DNA from: Pacificispira sp033344895
Lineage (GTDB): Bacteria; Pseudomonadota; Alphaproteobacteria; UBA8366; Aestuariispiraceae
Direction of reading: 5' to 3'
NCBI GenBank assembly: GCA_965229685.1
Contig: OZ245920.1
Span: 3,286,001 to 3,350,000 of the forward strand
DNA: 64,000 nt
The notes below the pieces were generated by a model that was not told the DNA's origin, did no database searches, and saw only the letters and a list, made by a program, of their open reading frames with translations. Position numbers and translations under genes: made by a program. Shown piece by piece: positions 7,527 through 16,488 of the stretch. Numbering within the stretch: position 1 is the stretch's first letter; each line of letters opens with the position of its first letter.

Positions 7527-8747
7527 CTACAGCGCTTCGCCGCGGACCAGGCGCGGAAGGTCGCCGACAACGCCCATGGCGTGTCGCATCAGGAAATGCT
7601 TCACCGGCGGCAGTCGATTGACAGTGGCCAGTCCCAGGTCGCGCACGGCCCGGACCGGTGGCACATCGTTGGAGAACAGCCGCAGCAGGCCGTCGGTTAC
7701 CGCGGCCAGGAGAACATTGTCGAAGCGTCGGCGCCGCTCATAATCCCGCAGGACCGAGGCTGAACCGATATCGAGCCCAAGCCGGGCCGCATCGACCAGG
7801 ACCTCCGCAAAACCGGCGACATCGCGCAGCCCCATATTGAGGCCCTGCCCCGCGATCGGATGGATCGAATGGGCGGCATCGCCAATCAGGGCGAACCGCT
7901 GATCGGTATAGCGCGCCGCCTGCTGAAGGCTGAGCGGATAGGCGAAACGCGGGCCCGTCAGTTCGATGTCACCGAGCCAGTCGCCGAATCGCAGCTTCAA
8001 TTCCGCCAGAAACTCGGCATCCTCCATGGCCATGAAACGCGCAGCACGATCCTTGTGTTCGGACCAGACGATGTTGCTGCGGTTTTCCGTCATCGGCAGC
8101 ATGGCGAACGGTCCGCCCGGCAGGAAGAGTTCGACCGCGACACCGTCATGGGCGCGTTCGTGCCGGACGGTCGCGACCATGGATACCTGATCGTAGTTCC
8201 AGCCGCTGACAGCGATGCCGGCCTCCTCGCGCCGTTTGGAAAATTTCCCGTCGGCGGCGATTGCCAGCATTGCCGTGATTTCGCGCCCGTCCTCCAGCAC
8301 CGCCAGGGCCCGGTCCGCATCGCGATCGATCTTGGCAACGGTAGCCGGCGCCAGCAAGGTCAGCCCCTCGGTCCGCGCCGCAACCTTGTGCAGGGCCTGA
8401 CGTGTGATGCGGTTCTCAATGATCCAGCCGAACGGGTCCTCGCCGACATCGGCATGATCGTAATGCAGGAACAGCGGCGAAACACCGCGCAGCGGGTGGC
8501 CGTCAGCGACGCGTATGTCCCAGATCGGCGAAGCGTGATCCGCCATTTCCTGCCAGATCCCCGACCCTTCCAGAACGCGTTTGGACCCCAGCGCAATGGC
8601 GGAGGCACGGCCGTCGTAATCCAGGGACTGAACGGATTCAGGCGTCTCACGGTCCACCACGACGACCTGAAGTCCCGCCCGCGCCAAGGCGATCGCCAGA
8701 CTGAGCCCGACCATTCCGCCACCGGCAAAGACCACATCCGTGCGCAT
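7527..8747 (-). CDS. ubiH: UbiH/UbiF/COQ6-family FAD-dependent hydroxylase
   Basis: A 406-residue flavoprotein monooxygenase expected to hydroxylate the aromatic ring in ubiquinone synthesis. The N-terminal dinucleotide motif is DVVFAGGGMVGLSLAIALA; the second FAD motif is LIGDAAHSIHPIAGQGLNMG (residues about 290-310). Both are family hallmarks. The ATG at 8747 puts the flavin motif at the usual distance; an ATG six codons upstream (8765) is also possible. Which ring position it acts on cannot be told, since UbiH, UbiF, UbiI and alphaproteobacterial UbiL are close relatives. It heads a two-gene unit with the GST and is divergent from glnK. Confidence 0.88.
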   Translation of the reverse strand: MRTDVVFAGGGMVGLSLAIALARAGLQVVVVDRETPESVQSLDYDGRASAIALGSKRVLEGSGIWQEMADHASPIWDIRVADGHPLRGVSPLFLHYDHADVGEDPFGWIIENRITRQALHKVAARTEGLTLLAPATVAKIDRDADRALAVLEDGREITAMLAIAADGKFSKRREEAGIAVSGWNYDQVSMVATVRHERAHDGVAVELFLPGGPFAMLPMTENRSNIVWSEHKDRAARFMAMEDAEFLAELKLRFGDWLGDIELTGPRFAYPLSLQQAARYTDQRFALIGDAAHSIHPIAGQGLNMGLRDVAGFAEVLVDAARLGLDIGSASVLRDYERRRRFDNVLLAAVTDGLLRLFSNDVPPVRAVRDLGLATVNRLPPVKHFLMRHAMGVVGDLPRLVRGEAL

Positions 8748-9149
8748 TGTGTGTTCGCTCTCCATTTTTCACGCATTCTCCCCGCTTCAAAGGGTCGTTC
8801 GCCGCCGCGCATCTGTCCAGTGCCAGAATGCCGCAAATTGATGATGATTTTTTAAGCAGAATACTGATTTGACTATTTATTAGGCATTTTTGAAGTTCTC
8901 GGAACGGAACTCTCAGCCGGTCAACCCGCTATATCCCATTGTTTAATATGCAAAAAATCGCTCAATCAGATTCTGGCACGCATCTTGTTATTAGCACCTC
9001 GAACCTTGTGCGCCGCAGCAATTCCGGCCGCGGTCGGCACCCGGGTTCTTCGCGGGGGGACGCTGGTCGATATCGCGAAGGTCCGGTCGCATGGCGCGGA
9101 GGGAGAGCGTACCAGGCTTTACTAGAGAGGGAGCCCTCGGGGAAATGCA
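8748..9149. other. ubiH-glnK divergent intergenic region
   Basis: About 400 bases without a gene. The half near ubiH (about 8840-8970) is AT-rich relative to its surroundings, as expected for divergent promoters. It holds the sigma-54-like element at 8974-8989. Between that and the glnK ATG lies a leader of roughly 150 nt with GC-rich inverted stretches but no riboswitch I recognise. I could not identify a convincing NtrC enhancer pair by eye. Confidence 0.6.
8974..8989 (+). promoter_or_regulatory. Sigma-54 (RpoN)-type promoter for glnK-amtB
   Basis: TGGCAC, five bases (GCATC), then TTGTT. The GG (8975-8976) and the GT that stands in for the -12 GC (8987-8988) are 12 bp apart, which is exact sigma-54 spacing. 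The only deviation is TTGT instead of TTGC. It lies about 160 nt upstream of glnK, the gene classically switched on by NtrC and RpoN under nitrogen limitation, which supports the call. Confidence 0.72.
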
Positions 9150-9488
9150 ATGAAACTGATCATGGCGATCATCAAACCCTTCAAGCTGGACGATGTGCGT
9201 GAGGCACTGACCGGACTTGGCGTTCAGGGGTTAACCGCGACCGAAGTCAAAGGCTTTGGCCGTCAGAAGGGGCAGACAGAAGTGTATCGCGGAGCCGAGT
9301 ATTCCGTGAACTTCCTGCCGAAAGTCAAAATCGAAGTCGTCGTCTCCACCGATCTTGCGGAGAAGACCGTCGAAGCCATCCAGAAGGCCGGCAATACCGG
9401 TCGGATCGGCGATGGCAAAATCTTCGTCATCGATGTCGCACAGGCTGTTCGGATTCGCACCGGCGAAACCGACGCCGACGCGCTCTGA
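9150..9488 (+). CDS. glnK: Nitrogen regulatory P-II protein GlnK
   Basis: A 112-residue trimeric signal protein that binds ATP/ADP and 2-oxoglutarate and gates AmtB. MKLIMAIIKPFKLDDVREAL starts the fold. The T-loop (residues about 37-55) contains Tyr51 within YRGAEYSVNFLPK, the uridylylation site. The B-loop/C-loop segment TGRIGDGKIFV is intact. It is 16 nt upstream of amtB, the usual GlnK-AmtB operon, and behind a sigma-54-type promoter, so it is nitrogen-regulated. The linkage to amtB favours GlnK over GlnB. Confidence 0.97.
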   Translation: MKLIMAIIKPFKLDDVREALTGLGVQGLTATEVKGFGRQKGQTEVYRGAEYSVNFLPKVKIEVVVSTDLAEKTVEAIQKAGNTGRIGDGKIFVIDVAQAVRIRTGETDADAL

Positions 9489-9504
9489 GGAGGTTCAAGG
9501 GAAA

Positions 9505-10836
9505 ATGTCTATCGCAACGAATTTCAAACGCGCCTCGATCGGCGGCGCCGTCGCCGCTGTCGCGGCGCTGGTGGCCACACCGGCCCTGGCGGAGGTCGAG
9601 ATCGAAACGGCCTACGTTTTCAACACCTTCTCGTTCCTGATCTCGGGTTTCCTGGTCATGTGGATGGCCTGCGGCTTCGCGATGCTGGAATCGGGTCTTG
9701 TCCGCAACAAGAACACCGCGACGATCTGTTTGAAGAACATCGCGCTCTACTCCGTGGCGGGCCTGATGTACTACCTGATCGGCTACAATCTGATGTATGT
9801 CGATGTCTCCGGCTGGATCGGCAGTTTCGCGATCTTCTATGACGGCTCGCTGGACGAAGCCGCGCTGGCCGTGGAAGTGGCCGATGTCGGCTATTCGACC
9901 ATGTCCGACTGGTTCTTCCAGATGGTGTTCGTGGCGACCGCCGCATCGATCGTGTCCGGTACCGTCGCGGAGCGCATCAAGTTCTGGCCGTTCATGATCT
10001 TCACGATCGTCCTGACCGCGGTGATCTATCCGGTTCAGGCCTCCTGGACCTGGGGCGGCGGCTGGCTCTCCGAAATGGGCTTCTCCGACTATGCCGGATC
10101 AACGCTTGTGCATAGCTGCGGCGGTTGGGCGGCCCTGGTCGGCGCCATCCTGCTTGGCCCGCGGAAAGGCAAGTACACGTCCGACGGCAAGGTGAACCCG
10201 ATCCCGGGCGCCAACCTGCCGCTGGCTACGCTGGGCACCTTCATCCTGTGGCTCGGCTGGTTCGGCTTCAACGGCGGTTCCGTCCTGGCCCTGGGCTCGG
10301 CAGCAGCCGCTGCGGAAATGTCCATCGTCTACGCCAACACGAACCTGGCCGCGGCTGCCGGTGTCGTCGTGGCTATCCTGATGACCCAGATCCTCTACAA
10401 GAAGATCGACCTGACCATGGCCCTGAACGGCGCCATCGGCGGCCTGGTCGCCATCACCGCCGGTCCGGCCCTGGAATTCAGCTTCCTGGCCATCATCGTC
10501 GGCGGTGTCGGCGGCGCGCTGGTCGTGATCGCCATTCCGCTGATCGACAAGTTGAAGATCGACGATGTGGTCGGCGCCATCTCGGCCCACCTTGTTGCCG
10601 GTATCTGGGGCACGCTCTGTGTCGCGTTCTTCGGCGACGGCGATCTGATCGCCCAGATCACGGGCATCGTCGCGGTCGGCGTCTGGACGATCGTCACCAG
10701 CGCCATCGTCTGGGGCATCCTGAAGGCCACCATCGGCCTGCGTGTCTCCGAAGAAGACGAAATGATCGGGCTCGACAAGGCCGAGCTCGGCATGGAGGCC
10801 TATCCGGAATTCGGTTCGGGTTCCTCCTCGATGTAA
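9505..10836 (+). CDS. amtB: Ammonium transporter AmtB
   Basis: Encodes 443 residues. The first 29 residues look like a cleavable signal peptide (AAVAALVATPALA, then EVEIETAYVF), followed by about eleven membrane helices. Amt signatures include MWMACGFAMLESGLVRNKN, the FNGGSVLALGS region and the pore-His segment AHLVAGIWGTL. It conducts ammonium/ammonia across the inner membrane and is blocked by GlnK. The start at 9505 follows GAGGAGG. It is the second and last gene of the glnK operon, closed by the terminator at 10897. Confidence 0.96.
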   Translation: MSIATNFKRASIGGAVAAVAALVATPALAEVEIETAYVFNTFSFLISGFLVMWMACGFAMLESGLVRNKNTATICLKNIALYSVAGLMYYLIGYNLMYVDVSGWIGSFAIFYDGSLDEAALAVEVADVGYSTMSDWFFQMVFVATAASIVSGTVAERIKFWPFMIFTIVLTAVIYPVQASWTWGGGWLSEMGFSDYAGSTLVHSCGGWAALVGAILLGPRKGKYTSDGKVNPIPGANLPLATLGTFILWLGWFGFNGGSVLALGSAAAAAEMSIVYANTNLAAAAGVVVAILMTQILYKKIDLTMALNGAIGGLVAITAGPALEFSFLAIIVGGVGGALVVIAIPLIDKLKIDDVVGAISAHLVAGIWGTLCVAFFGDGDLIAQITGIVAVGVWTIVTSAIVWGILKATIGLRVSEEDEMIGLDKAELGMEAYPEFGSGSSSM

Positions 10837-10896
10837 GTCGAGGAGACATCAAAGAAGGAAACGACCCGAACCACCCGTTTCCACCCCGCAAAACTT

Positions 10897-10928
10897 CCCC
10901 GGAGGGTCCGCCTTCCGGGGATTTTTTT
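10897..10928 (+). terminator. Rho-independent terminator of glnK-amtB
   Basis: CCCCGGA and TCCGGGG form the main stem, extended by GG/CC with one bulged T, around a short loop (10897-10920), followed directly by a run of seven T. It sits 60 nt after the amtB stop. Confidence 0.9.
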
Positions 10929-11098
10929 GTTTACGGACAGGCGACAACAAGGTGAGTAGGGCGCATCGGACGGGCCGCGCATGCCCCCTGTCAAACCCTC
11001 CCAAATCTAGTATAGTCTACCCTATCAAGCGAATGGCGCGCTATTTGCTTCCATCCATAGCGGATGGAAGGGGCTATTCGGATTCTTACCGACATGGG

Positions 11099-12325
11099 AT
11101 GACAATGGGCGGATCGCGTCTCGAGTTACTGAAGAATTTCCCTTATCGGCGCCTGACCGCGCTGCTGGACGGCATTGAACCCGCCCAGTCACCGCTGTTC
11201 CTGCAGATCGGTGAACCCCAGGATGCCGTGCCGGATATGGTGCTGCCGACCGTCACCGCGAATGCCGCACATCTTGGCAAGTATCCGCCGCCGAACGGAG
11301 CCCCCGACTATAACGAGGCCGTTGCCCGCTGGATCGAGGGGCGTTACGGCCTGGAAGCGGGCGCCGTGGATCCCGTCACGCAGGTAACAGCGCTTTGCGG
11401 CACCCGCGAGGGCCTGTTTCAGGCCGCGCTGATGGCCATCATCCGGAAACGCGAGCGCATGCGCGACCCCGGCATCGCGCCGGCGGTGCTGGTACCCAAC
11501 CCGATGTATCACGTCTATTTCGGCGGCGCCGTCGTCGGAGACGCCGATCCCATCCTGCTGAACGCTACGGCGGAGAATGGCTTCCTTCCGGATTATGCCG
11601 GGCTGCCGGAATCGGTGCTGGACCGCACGGCGATCTGCTATCTGTGCACTCCAGGCAACCCGACCGGTGCCGTGGCCTCCCCGGAAGCGGTGCGCGACCT
11701 GCTGGCGCTGGCGCGCAAGCATGATTTCGTTCTGGCCGTTGACGAATGCTATTCGGAAATCTGGTTCGATCGCGCCCCGGCAGGCGGCTTCGATGCGGCG
11801 CAGGCGCTGGGCGGGACGGAGAATCTGCTGGTATTCAATTCCCTGTCCAAGCGATCCGGCTCGCCGGGACTGCGCTGCGGCTTCGTCGCCGGTGACCCGG
11901 AACTGGTCGAAGCCATGACTTTGTTGCGCAGCTATGGCGGGGCGCAGGTACCCGGCGCCCTGATGGCGGCCGGCACGGCGCTGTGGCGGGATGAGGCCCA
12001 TGCCGTCGCCAACCGCGAGCGCTACCATAATTTGGTCCAGATCGCGGACCATCATCTGTCCGGAATACCCGGCTATCGCAAACCGGAAGCGGGCTTCTTC
12101 CTCTGGATGGATGTATCCGCGACATTCGGGGATGGCGAGGCGGCCGCCAGGCGGCTTTGGGCGGATGCCGGGGTGAAAGCCTTGCCGGGCCGCTACATGG
12201 CACGACCGGATCCAAGTACGGATGCCAGCCCGGGCGACGCCTATCTGCGGCTTGCCCTGGTACATGATCCGGACACGGTCGCCCGGGCGATGGAACGCGT
12301 CGCCGGCGTATTCAGCGCCGCCTGA
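11099..12325 (+). CDS. dapC: Class I/II aminotransferase, DapC-like (succinyldiaminopimelate transaminase)
   Basis: A 408-residue PLP enzyme (fold type I). The N-terminus LLKNFPYRRLTALLDGIEPA with LQIGEPQ resembles DapC proteins that make N-succinyl-LL-diaminopimelate in lysine and peptidoglycan synthesis. CTPGNPTGAV, VDECYSEIWF and the PLP lysine in NSLSKRSGSPGLRCGF are all present. ATG at 11099 is chosen because upstream in-frame codons back to 10952 read as low-quality sequence. The gene precedes ftsK by 40 nt. Aspartate-type aminotransferase specificity remains possible; substrate assignment is by similarity only. Confidence 0.82.
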   Translation: MTMGGSRLELLKNFPYRRLTALLDGIEPAQSPLFLQIGEPQDAVPDMVLPTVTANAAHLGKYPPPNGAPDYNEAVARWIEGRYGLEAGAVDPVTQVTALCGTREGLFQAALMAIIRKRERMRDPGIAPAVLVPNPMYHVYFGGAVVGDADPILLNATAENGFLPDYAGLPESVLDRTAICYLCTPGNPTGAVASPEAVRDLLALARKHDFVLAVDECYSEIWFDRAPAGGFDAAQALGGTENLLVFNSLSKRSGSPGLRCGFVAGDPELVEAMTLLRSYGGAQVPGALMAAGTALWRDEAHAVANRERYHNLVQIADHHLSGIPGYRKPEAGFFLWMDVSATFGDGEAAARRLWADAGVKALPGRYMARPDPSTDASPGDAYLRLALVHDPDTVARAMERVAGVFSAA

Positions 12326-12365
12326 GAACGAAGACTGACGAACCGCGTAAGAGCGAGACGAGACC

Positions 12366-14747
12366 ATGGTTGCGAAAACACAGGAAAAGGCAGCCTTTCT
12401 GCCGGCCGGAACAACCGATTATCTGCGCAAGCGCGGCATCGAATGTCTGGGCGTTGGCCTGATCGTCCTCGGTCTTGCCTTGCTGGCCGCGCTGATAAGC
12501 TACGACCCGCTGGACCCGTCCCCCAACACGGCCACAGACCGCATCGCCACCAATCTGCTGGGCATGACCGGCGCCGCGATTTCCGATGTCGCCCTGCAGA
12601 GCCTCGGCATGGCGGCCTTTCTGGGCTTTCCGTTGCTTGCGGGCTGGGGCTGGCGCCTGGTGGTCGATCGGTCACTGCCGCGTGCCTGGGTCCGTCTGGC
12701 ACTGACCCCGGTTCTGGCCATCCTGACCGCCGCCGCCCTCGCCACCCTGCCGGCGCATGATTCCTGGCCCATCGCATCCGGGCTGGGGGGCTTCCTCGGG
12801 GATATGAGCCTGGGCGCCCTGACCGCCGTTCTGCCGCCTGTGGAGCCCGGCTGGATCGGTTTGGTCCTTGCCGTCCCGGCCGCCGCCATCGCGCTCTATG
12901 GCTTCGGCATCACATTGGGGGAATGGCGCGCGCTTGGCGTTCAGGGATGGACGGGCCTCCGCGGCGCCGCGAGTCTGGCCCGGAAATCCGATCAGTTGGC
13001 CCCGGCGCTCAAGGATCTGCTGACCCGCGATACCGGGCGCGTCGAGCCGACCCTGGACCGTTCCGTCAAACGGGAGACGCCTCAGCGGGTCACCCCGGCC
13101 GCCCCGCGCCCGCAGCGGGAAGATCGCGTGGAGACGCCCGAAGCCACCCGTCCCTCCAAGCGCGCGAAACAGGAACAGCAGATCCGACTGGACCTGCCGC
13201 CGCAGGATGGCGAGTTCCACCTGCCGCCGATCGATATCCTGGTCGACCGTCAGCCCGATCCGGAGGCGCAATCCCAGAATGCCGAGGGCCTGGAACAGAA
13301 TGCCCGCATGCTGGAGGGCGTGCTGGAAGATTTTGGTGTCAAGGGCGAGATCGTACGCGTACGCCCCGGCCCCGTTGTTACCCTTTACGAGCTGGAACCG
13401 GCGCCGGGCACCAAGACCAGCCGCGTGATCGGCCTGAGCGACGACATCGCCCGTTCCATGTCGGCGATTTCCGTCCGTATCGCGACCGTGCCGGGACGCA
13501 GCGTGATCGGTATCGAACTGCCGAACGGCCGACGCGAGATGGTGGGCTTCCGGGAGCTGGTCGCGTCGGACACCTATGACCGGTCGAAGTCGAAGCTGCC
13601 GCTGATCCTGGGCAAGGATATCGGGGGCGCGCCTGAAGTCGTCGACCTGGCAACCATGCCACATCTGCTGATCGCCGGTACGACCGGGTCCGGGAAATCA
13701 GTCGGCATGAACACGATGATCCTGTCCCTGCTCTACAAGATGACGCCGGACCAGTGTCGCTTCATCATGATCGACCCGAAAATGCTGGAACTGTCCGTCT
13801 ATGACGACATTCCTCATCTGCTGGCCCCGGTCGTCACCGATCCGAAGAAGGCGGTGGTCGCCCTGAAATGGGCGGTGCGGGAGATGGAAGACCGCTATCG
13901 CGCCATGTCGAAACTCGGGGTCCGGAATATCGAGGGCTACAACAAGCGCGTCGCCGAAGCGTCCCGCAAGGGTGAGGTCATCACCCGCCGGGTGCAGACC
14001 GGGTTCGACGCCGAAAGCGGCAAACCGATCTTCGAAGACGAACCGCTGGACCTGAGCCCCCTTCCCTATATCGTCGTTCTGGTCGACGAGATGGCGGACC
14101 TGATGCTGGTCGCCGGCAAGGATATCGAAGCCTCCATCCAGCGTCTGGCGCAGATGGCACGTGCCGCGGGCATCCATCTGATCATGGCGACGCAGCGCCC
14201 CTCGGTCGATGTCATCACCGGGACGATCAAGGCCAACTTCCCGACCCGGATTTCCTTCCAGGTGACATCGAAAGTCGACAGCCGAACCATCCTTGGCGAA
14301 CAGGGCGCCGAACAGCTGCTGGGCAAGGGCGACATGCTGCATATGGCCGGCGGCGGACGCGTGACCCGTGTGCACGGCCCGTTCGTCGACGACAGCGAAG
14401 TTGAGGCGGTTTGTCAGTACCTTAAGTCCATGGGCACACCGGCCTATGTTGACAGTGTGACAGACGAAGACGATATGACAGGCGGTTTCGATACCGATGT
14501 CAGCGGCGCCAGCAGCCCGATGGGCGGCGGAAGCGGCGATGACGGCGGTGAAAATTCGCTCTATGACCAGGCCGTGGCCCTGGTCGCCCGGGAAGGCAAA
14601 TGCTCGACCAGCTTCGTGCAGCGCCATCTCCAGATCGGCTACAACAGGGCCGCCCGGATCGTCGAGCGCATGGAAAAGGAAGGTGTCGTCAGTGCGGCCA
14701 ACCATGTCGGAAAACGTAACGTCCTTATCGGCGATCACTCCGCTTAA
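12366..14747 (+). CDS. ftsK: DNA translocase FtsK
   Basis: A 793-residue septal DNA pump that clears chromosome termini and activates XerCD at dif. The N-terminus has about four membrane helices (residues about 25-190), then a Pro/charged linker that is much shorter than in E. coli. The RecA-like motor has Walker A GTTGSGKS (about residue 437) and Walker B IVVLVDEMAD (about residue 570). The C-terminal gamma winged-helix domain (LYDQAVALVAREGKCSTSFV onward) would read KOPS sites. It overlaps lolA by 44 nt. XerC is encoded at 57-58 kb in this window. Confidence 0.96.
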   Translation: MVAKTQEKAAFLPAGTTDYLRKRGIECLGVGLIVLGLALLAALISYDPLDPSPNTATDRIATNLLGMTGAAISDVALQSLGMAAFLGFPLLAGWGWRLVVDRSLPRAWVRLALTPVLAILTAAALATLPAHDSWPIASGLGGFLGDMSLGALTAVLPPVEPGWIGLVLAVPAAAIALYGFGITLGEWRALGVQGWTGLRGAASLARKSDQLAPALKDLLTRDTGRVEPTLDRSVKRETPQRVTPAAPRPQREDRVETPEATRPSKRAKQEQQIRLDLPPQDGEFHLPPIDILVDRQPDPEAQSQNAEGLEQNARMLEGVLEDFGVKGEIVRVRPGPVVTLYELEPAPGTKTSRVIGLSDDIARSMSAISVRIATVPGRSVIGIELPNGRREMVGFRELVASDTYDRSKSKLPLILGKDIGGAPEVVDLATMPHLLIAGTTGSGKSVGMNTMILSLLYKMTPDQCRFIMIDPKMLELSVYDDIPHLLAPVVTDPKKAVVALKWAVREMEDRYRAMSKLGVRNIEGYNKRVAEASRKGEVITRRVQTGFDAESGKPIFEDEPLDLSPLPYIVVLVDEMADLMLVAGKDIEASIQRLAQMARAAGIHLIMATQRPSVDVITGTIKANFPTRISFQVTSKVDSRTILGEQGAEQLLGKGDMLHMAGGGRVTRVHGPFVDDSEVEAVCQYLKSMGTPAYVDSVTDEDDMTGGFDTDVSGASSPMGGGSGDDGGENSLYDQAVALVAREGKCSTSFVQRHLQIGYNRAARIVERMEKEGVVSAANHVGKRNVLIGDHSA

Positions 14748-15438
14748 GGCGCTGTCCCGCGTTCTGCTGCTCAGTTCTTTCCTGGCTGCTTCGGTCAGTG
14801 CAGCGCTGACCCAGTCCGCTTTCGCCCAATCGGCGCAGTTCACCGACCCCAATTCAAATGCCGTCGCGTCGCGCGCGGCCTCGTTGGGCCCGGACGAGCA
14901 GCGCATCCTGCTGAACGAGGTGGAGAGCTACTTCGACGGCGTCGGAACGATGCAGGCGCGGTTCCTGCAGTACAATATGGACGGATCGGTCTATCGCGGT
15001 GACGTGAAGATCAATCGGCCCGGCAGGATGCTGATCGATTACGACGATCCCGTCCCCTACAAGATCGTCGCCGACGGCAATTTCTACATCTTCGTCGATG
15101 AAGACCTGGAGGAGGTGTCGCACATCCCGCTGGCCCTCACTCCGGCCAACATGCTGCTGCGCCAGCCGATGAATCTCGGTGAGGAACTGACCGTGGTGGA
15201 CGCGGCGCGCGACAGCGGCGTGTTGTATGTCACCGTCGCCCAGAAAGAGGCGGAAGACGCGGGCACCCTGACCCTTGCCTTCAACGAGGAGCCCCTGGCG
15301 CTGCGTCAATGGACCGTCATCGACGCCCAGGGCGTCGTGACACGTGTCCTGCTACAGAACCCGAAGACCGGCGTTAAATTCGCAAAGGATACCTTCACCT
15401 TCGTAAACCCCTGGAGCACGCGCGAAGGCGGAAACTGA
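14704..15438 (+). CDS. lolA: Outer-membrane lipoprotein carrier protein LolA
   Basis: Encodes 244 residues from ATG at 14704, overlapping the end of ftsK. An N-terminal signal region (SRVLLLSSFLAASVSAALTQ, cleavage probably after SAFA) leads into a periplasmic beta-barrel domain. Segments MQARFLQYNMDGSVYRGDVK, RPGRMLIDYDDPVPYKIVAD and GVVTRVLLQNPKTGVKF are LolA-type. It ferries lipoproteins from LolCDE to the outer membrane. The long, low-hydrophobicity stretch before the domain is usual for alphaproteobacterial LolA. The ftsK-lolA order is conserved in the class. It converges on the metallo-beta-lactamase-fold gene 45 nt away. Confidence 0.92.
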   Translation: MSENVTSLSAITPLKALSRVLLLSSFLAASVSAALTQSAFAQSAQFTDPNSNAVASRAASLGPDEQRILLNEVESYFDGVGTMQARFLQYNMDGSVYRGDVKINRPGRMLIDYDDPVPYKIVADGNFYIFVDEDLEEVSHIPLALTPANMLLRQPMNLGEELTVVDAARDSGVLYVTVAQKEAEDAGTLTLAFNEEPLALRQWTVIDAQGVVTRVLLQNPKTGVKFAKDTFTFVNPWSTREGGN

Positions 15439-15483
15439 CGGAGCGTAAAAGACTGCAACACGGTTGAGCGAACTGAAACCGCG

Positions 15484-16488
15484 CTAGAAGTAGACGGTCC
15501 TGTCGCTCCGCGTTGCTGGATTCTGACCGGTGGTAGCGGAGTTCGTATCGGTGGGATTGGCACTAGCCGTGTTGGTGCGTGTGGTCCAGCCCTTCGCCTT
15601 GTACTGCGCGACCGCATCCTTGTTGGGATGCCCGTAGTGATTCTTGCCGCCGGTCGTAAGCCCGTAGGTCATCTGCAGAAGGTGACCGCCGCCCGGATTA
15701 TTCGGAATGCGTGCCTTGGCGTGGTTCATGTGCTCGCGTGACCCGTGATGATAGGCGAACAGCTTCTTGACCGTCCCGCCGGGACTTGCGCCCCCACTGA
15801 GCGATGGAATCTTATGGTACGGCGCATCGCCCGGCATCACGATCCTTTCCTGATCCGCGCCCGCGCCGTCATGTTTCACCAGAGTACAGATCAGGCCGCT
15901 GAGATTGCGGTCCGCCGCGTTGTAGTCGGTGGCCTGCTCGATGTAGAGATCAATGTGGCCGGTTTGCGCCAGGAGTTGATAGCGAACGCCCGGCGCGCCG
16001 TTCGGAAAGCATCGGATATTTGTCAGCTTACGCACGAACTTTACACATTGTGGGCCGATCTTCTGTCTCGGCACCAGCCAGTTGAGCCCCTTGACCTTGG
16101 CCTCGGCCTTCGTTGCCGAAAAGTAATGATCCTTGTCCCAATGCGACAGGATCACCGTCGGCTTGTGGGTGGTATCGATCTTCGGCGCGATGTTACCCCA
16201 CCCTTTCTCTCCCGCTTTGCCATGGGTCGGATGATGACGGTGGGTGCGTGAACATTGTCCACAGCCACCTCCCAGATCGAAGAACAGGATCGGTTTGTCG
16301 TTCCCGTCCCCGTCCTTCGCGACGATCGCGTTGCAATCGCCCTGCCCGAAATCGATCGCCCTGACGCCTTTTACCTCGCTGCCCGCCTTCGCCATCGTCG
16401 TCAGCACCTCGGCGCTGGACGGCACCCAACTCGTCATCACGGCGATTTTCACGTTTCCCAGCGAATTGACCCAGACTTCTTTCGCCAT
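15484..16488 (-). CDS. ComEC-like metallo-beta-lactamase-fold protein (operon third gene)
   Basis: Encodes 334 residues. The order of motifs is that of the ComEC/Rec2 C-terminal hydrolase: IDFGQGDCNAI (44-54), the metal motif SHWDKDH (115-121, the HxxxDH form), GD at 220-221, YHHGS (246-250) and GHP (286-288). In ComEC this domain is a DNA nuclease; here it stands alone without a membrane channel, so a phosphodiesterase or nuclease activity is an inference. No signal peptide is seen. The last 30 residues are Asn/Thr-rich. Its ATG overlaps the stop of the preceding gene as TGATG, so the two are translationally coupled. Confidence 0.75.
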   Translation of the reverse strand: MAKEVWVNSLGNVKIAVMTSWVPSSAEVLTTMAKAGSEVKGVRAIDFGQGDCNAIVAKDGDGNDKPILFFDLGGGCGQCSRTHRHHPTHGKAGEKGWGNIAPKIDTTHKPTVILSHWDKDHYFSATKAEAKVKGLNWLVPRQKIGPQCVKFVRKLTNIRCFPNGAPGVRYQLLAQTGHIDLYIEQATDYNAADRNLSGLICTLVKHDGAGADQERIVMPGDAPYHKIPSLSGGASPGGTVKKLFAYHHGSREHMNHAKARIPNNPGGGHLLQMTYGLTTGGKNHYGHPNKDAVAQYKAKGWTTRTNTASANPTDTNSATTGQNPATRSDRTVYF

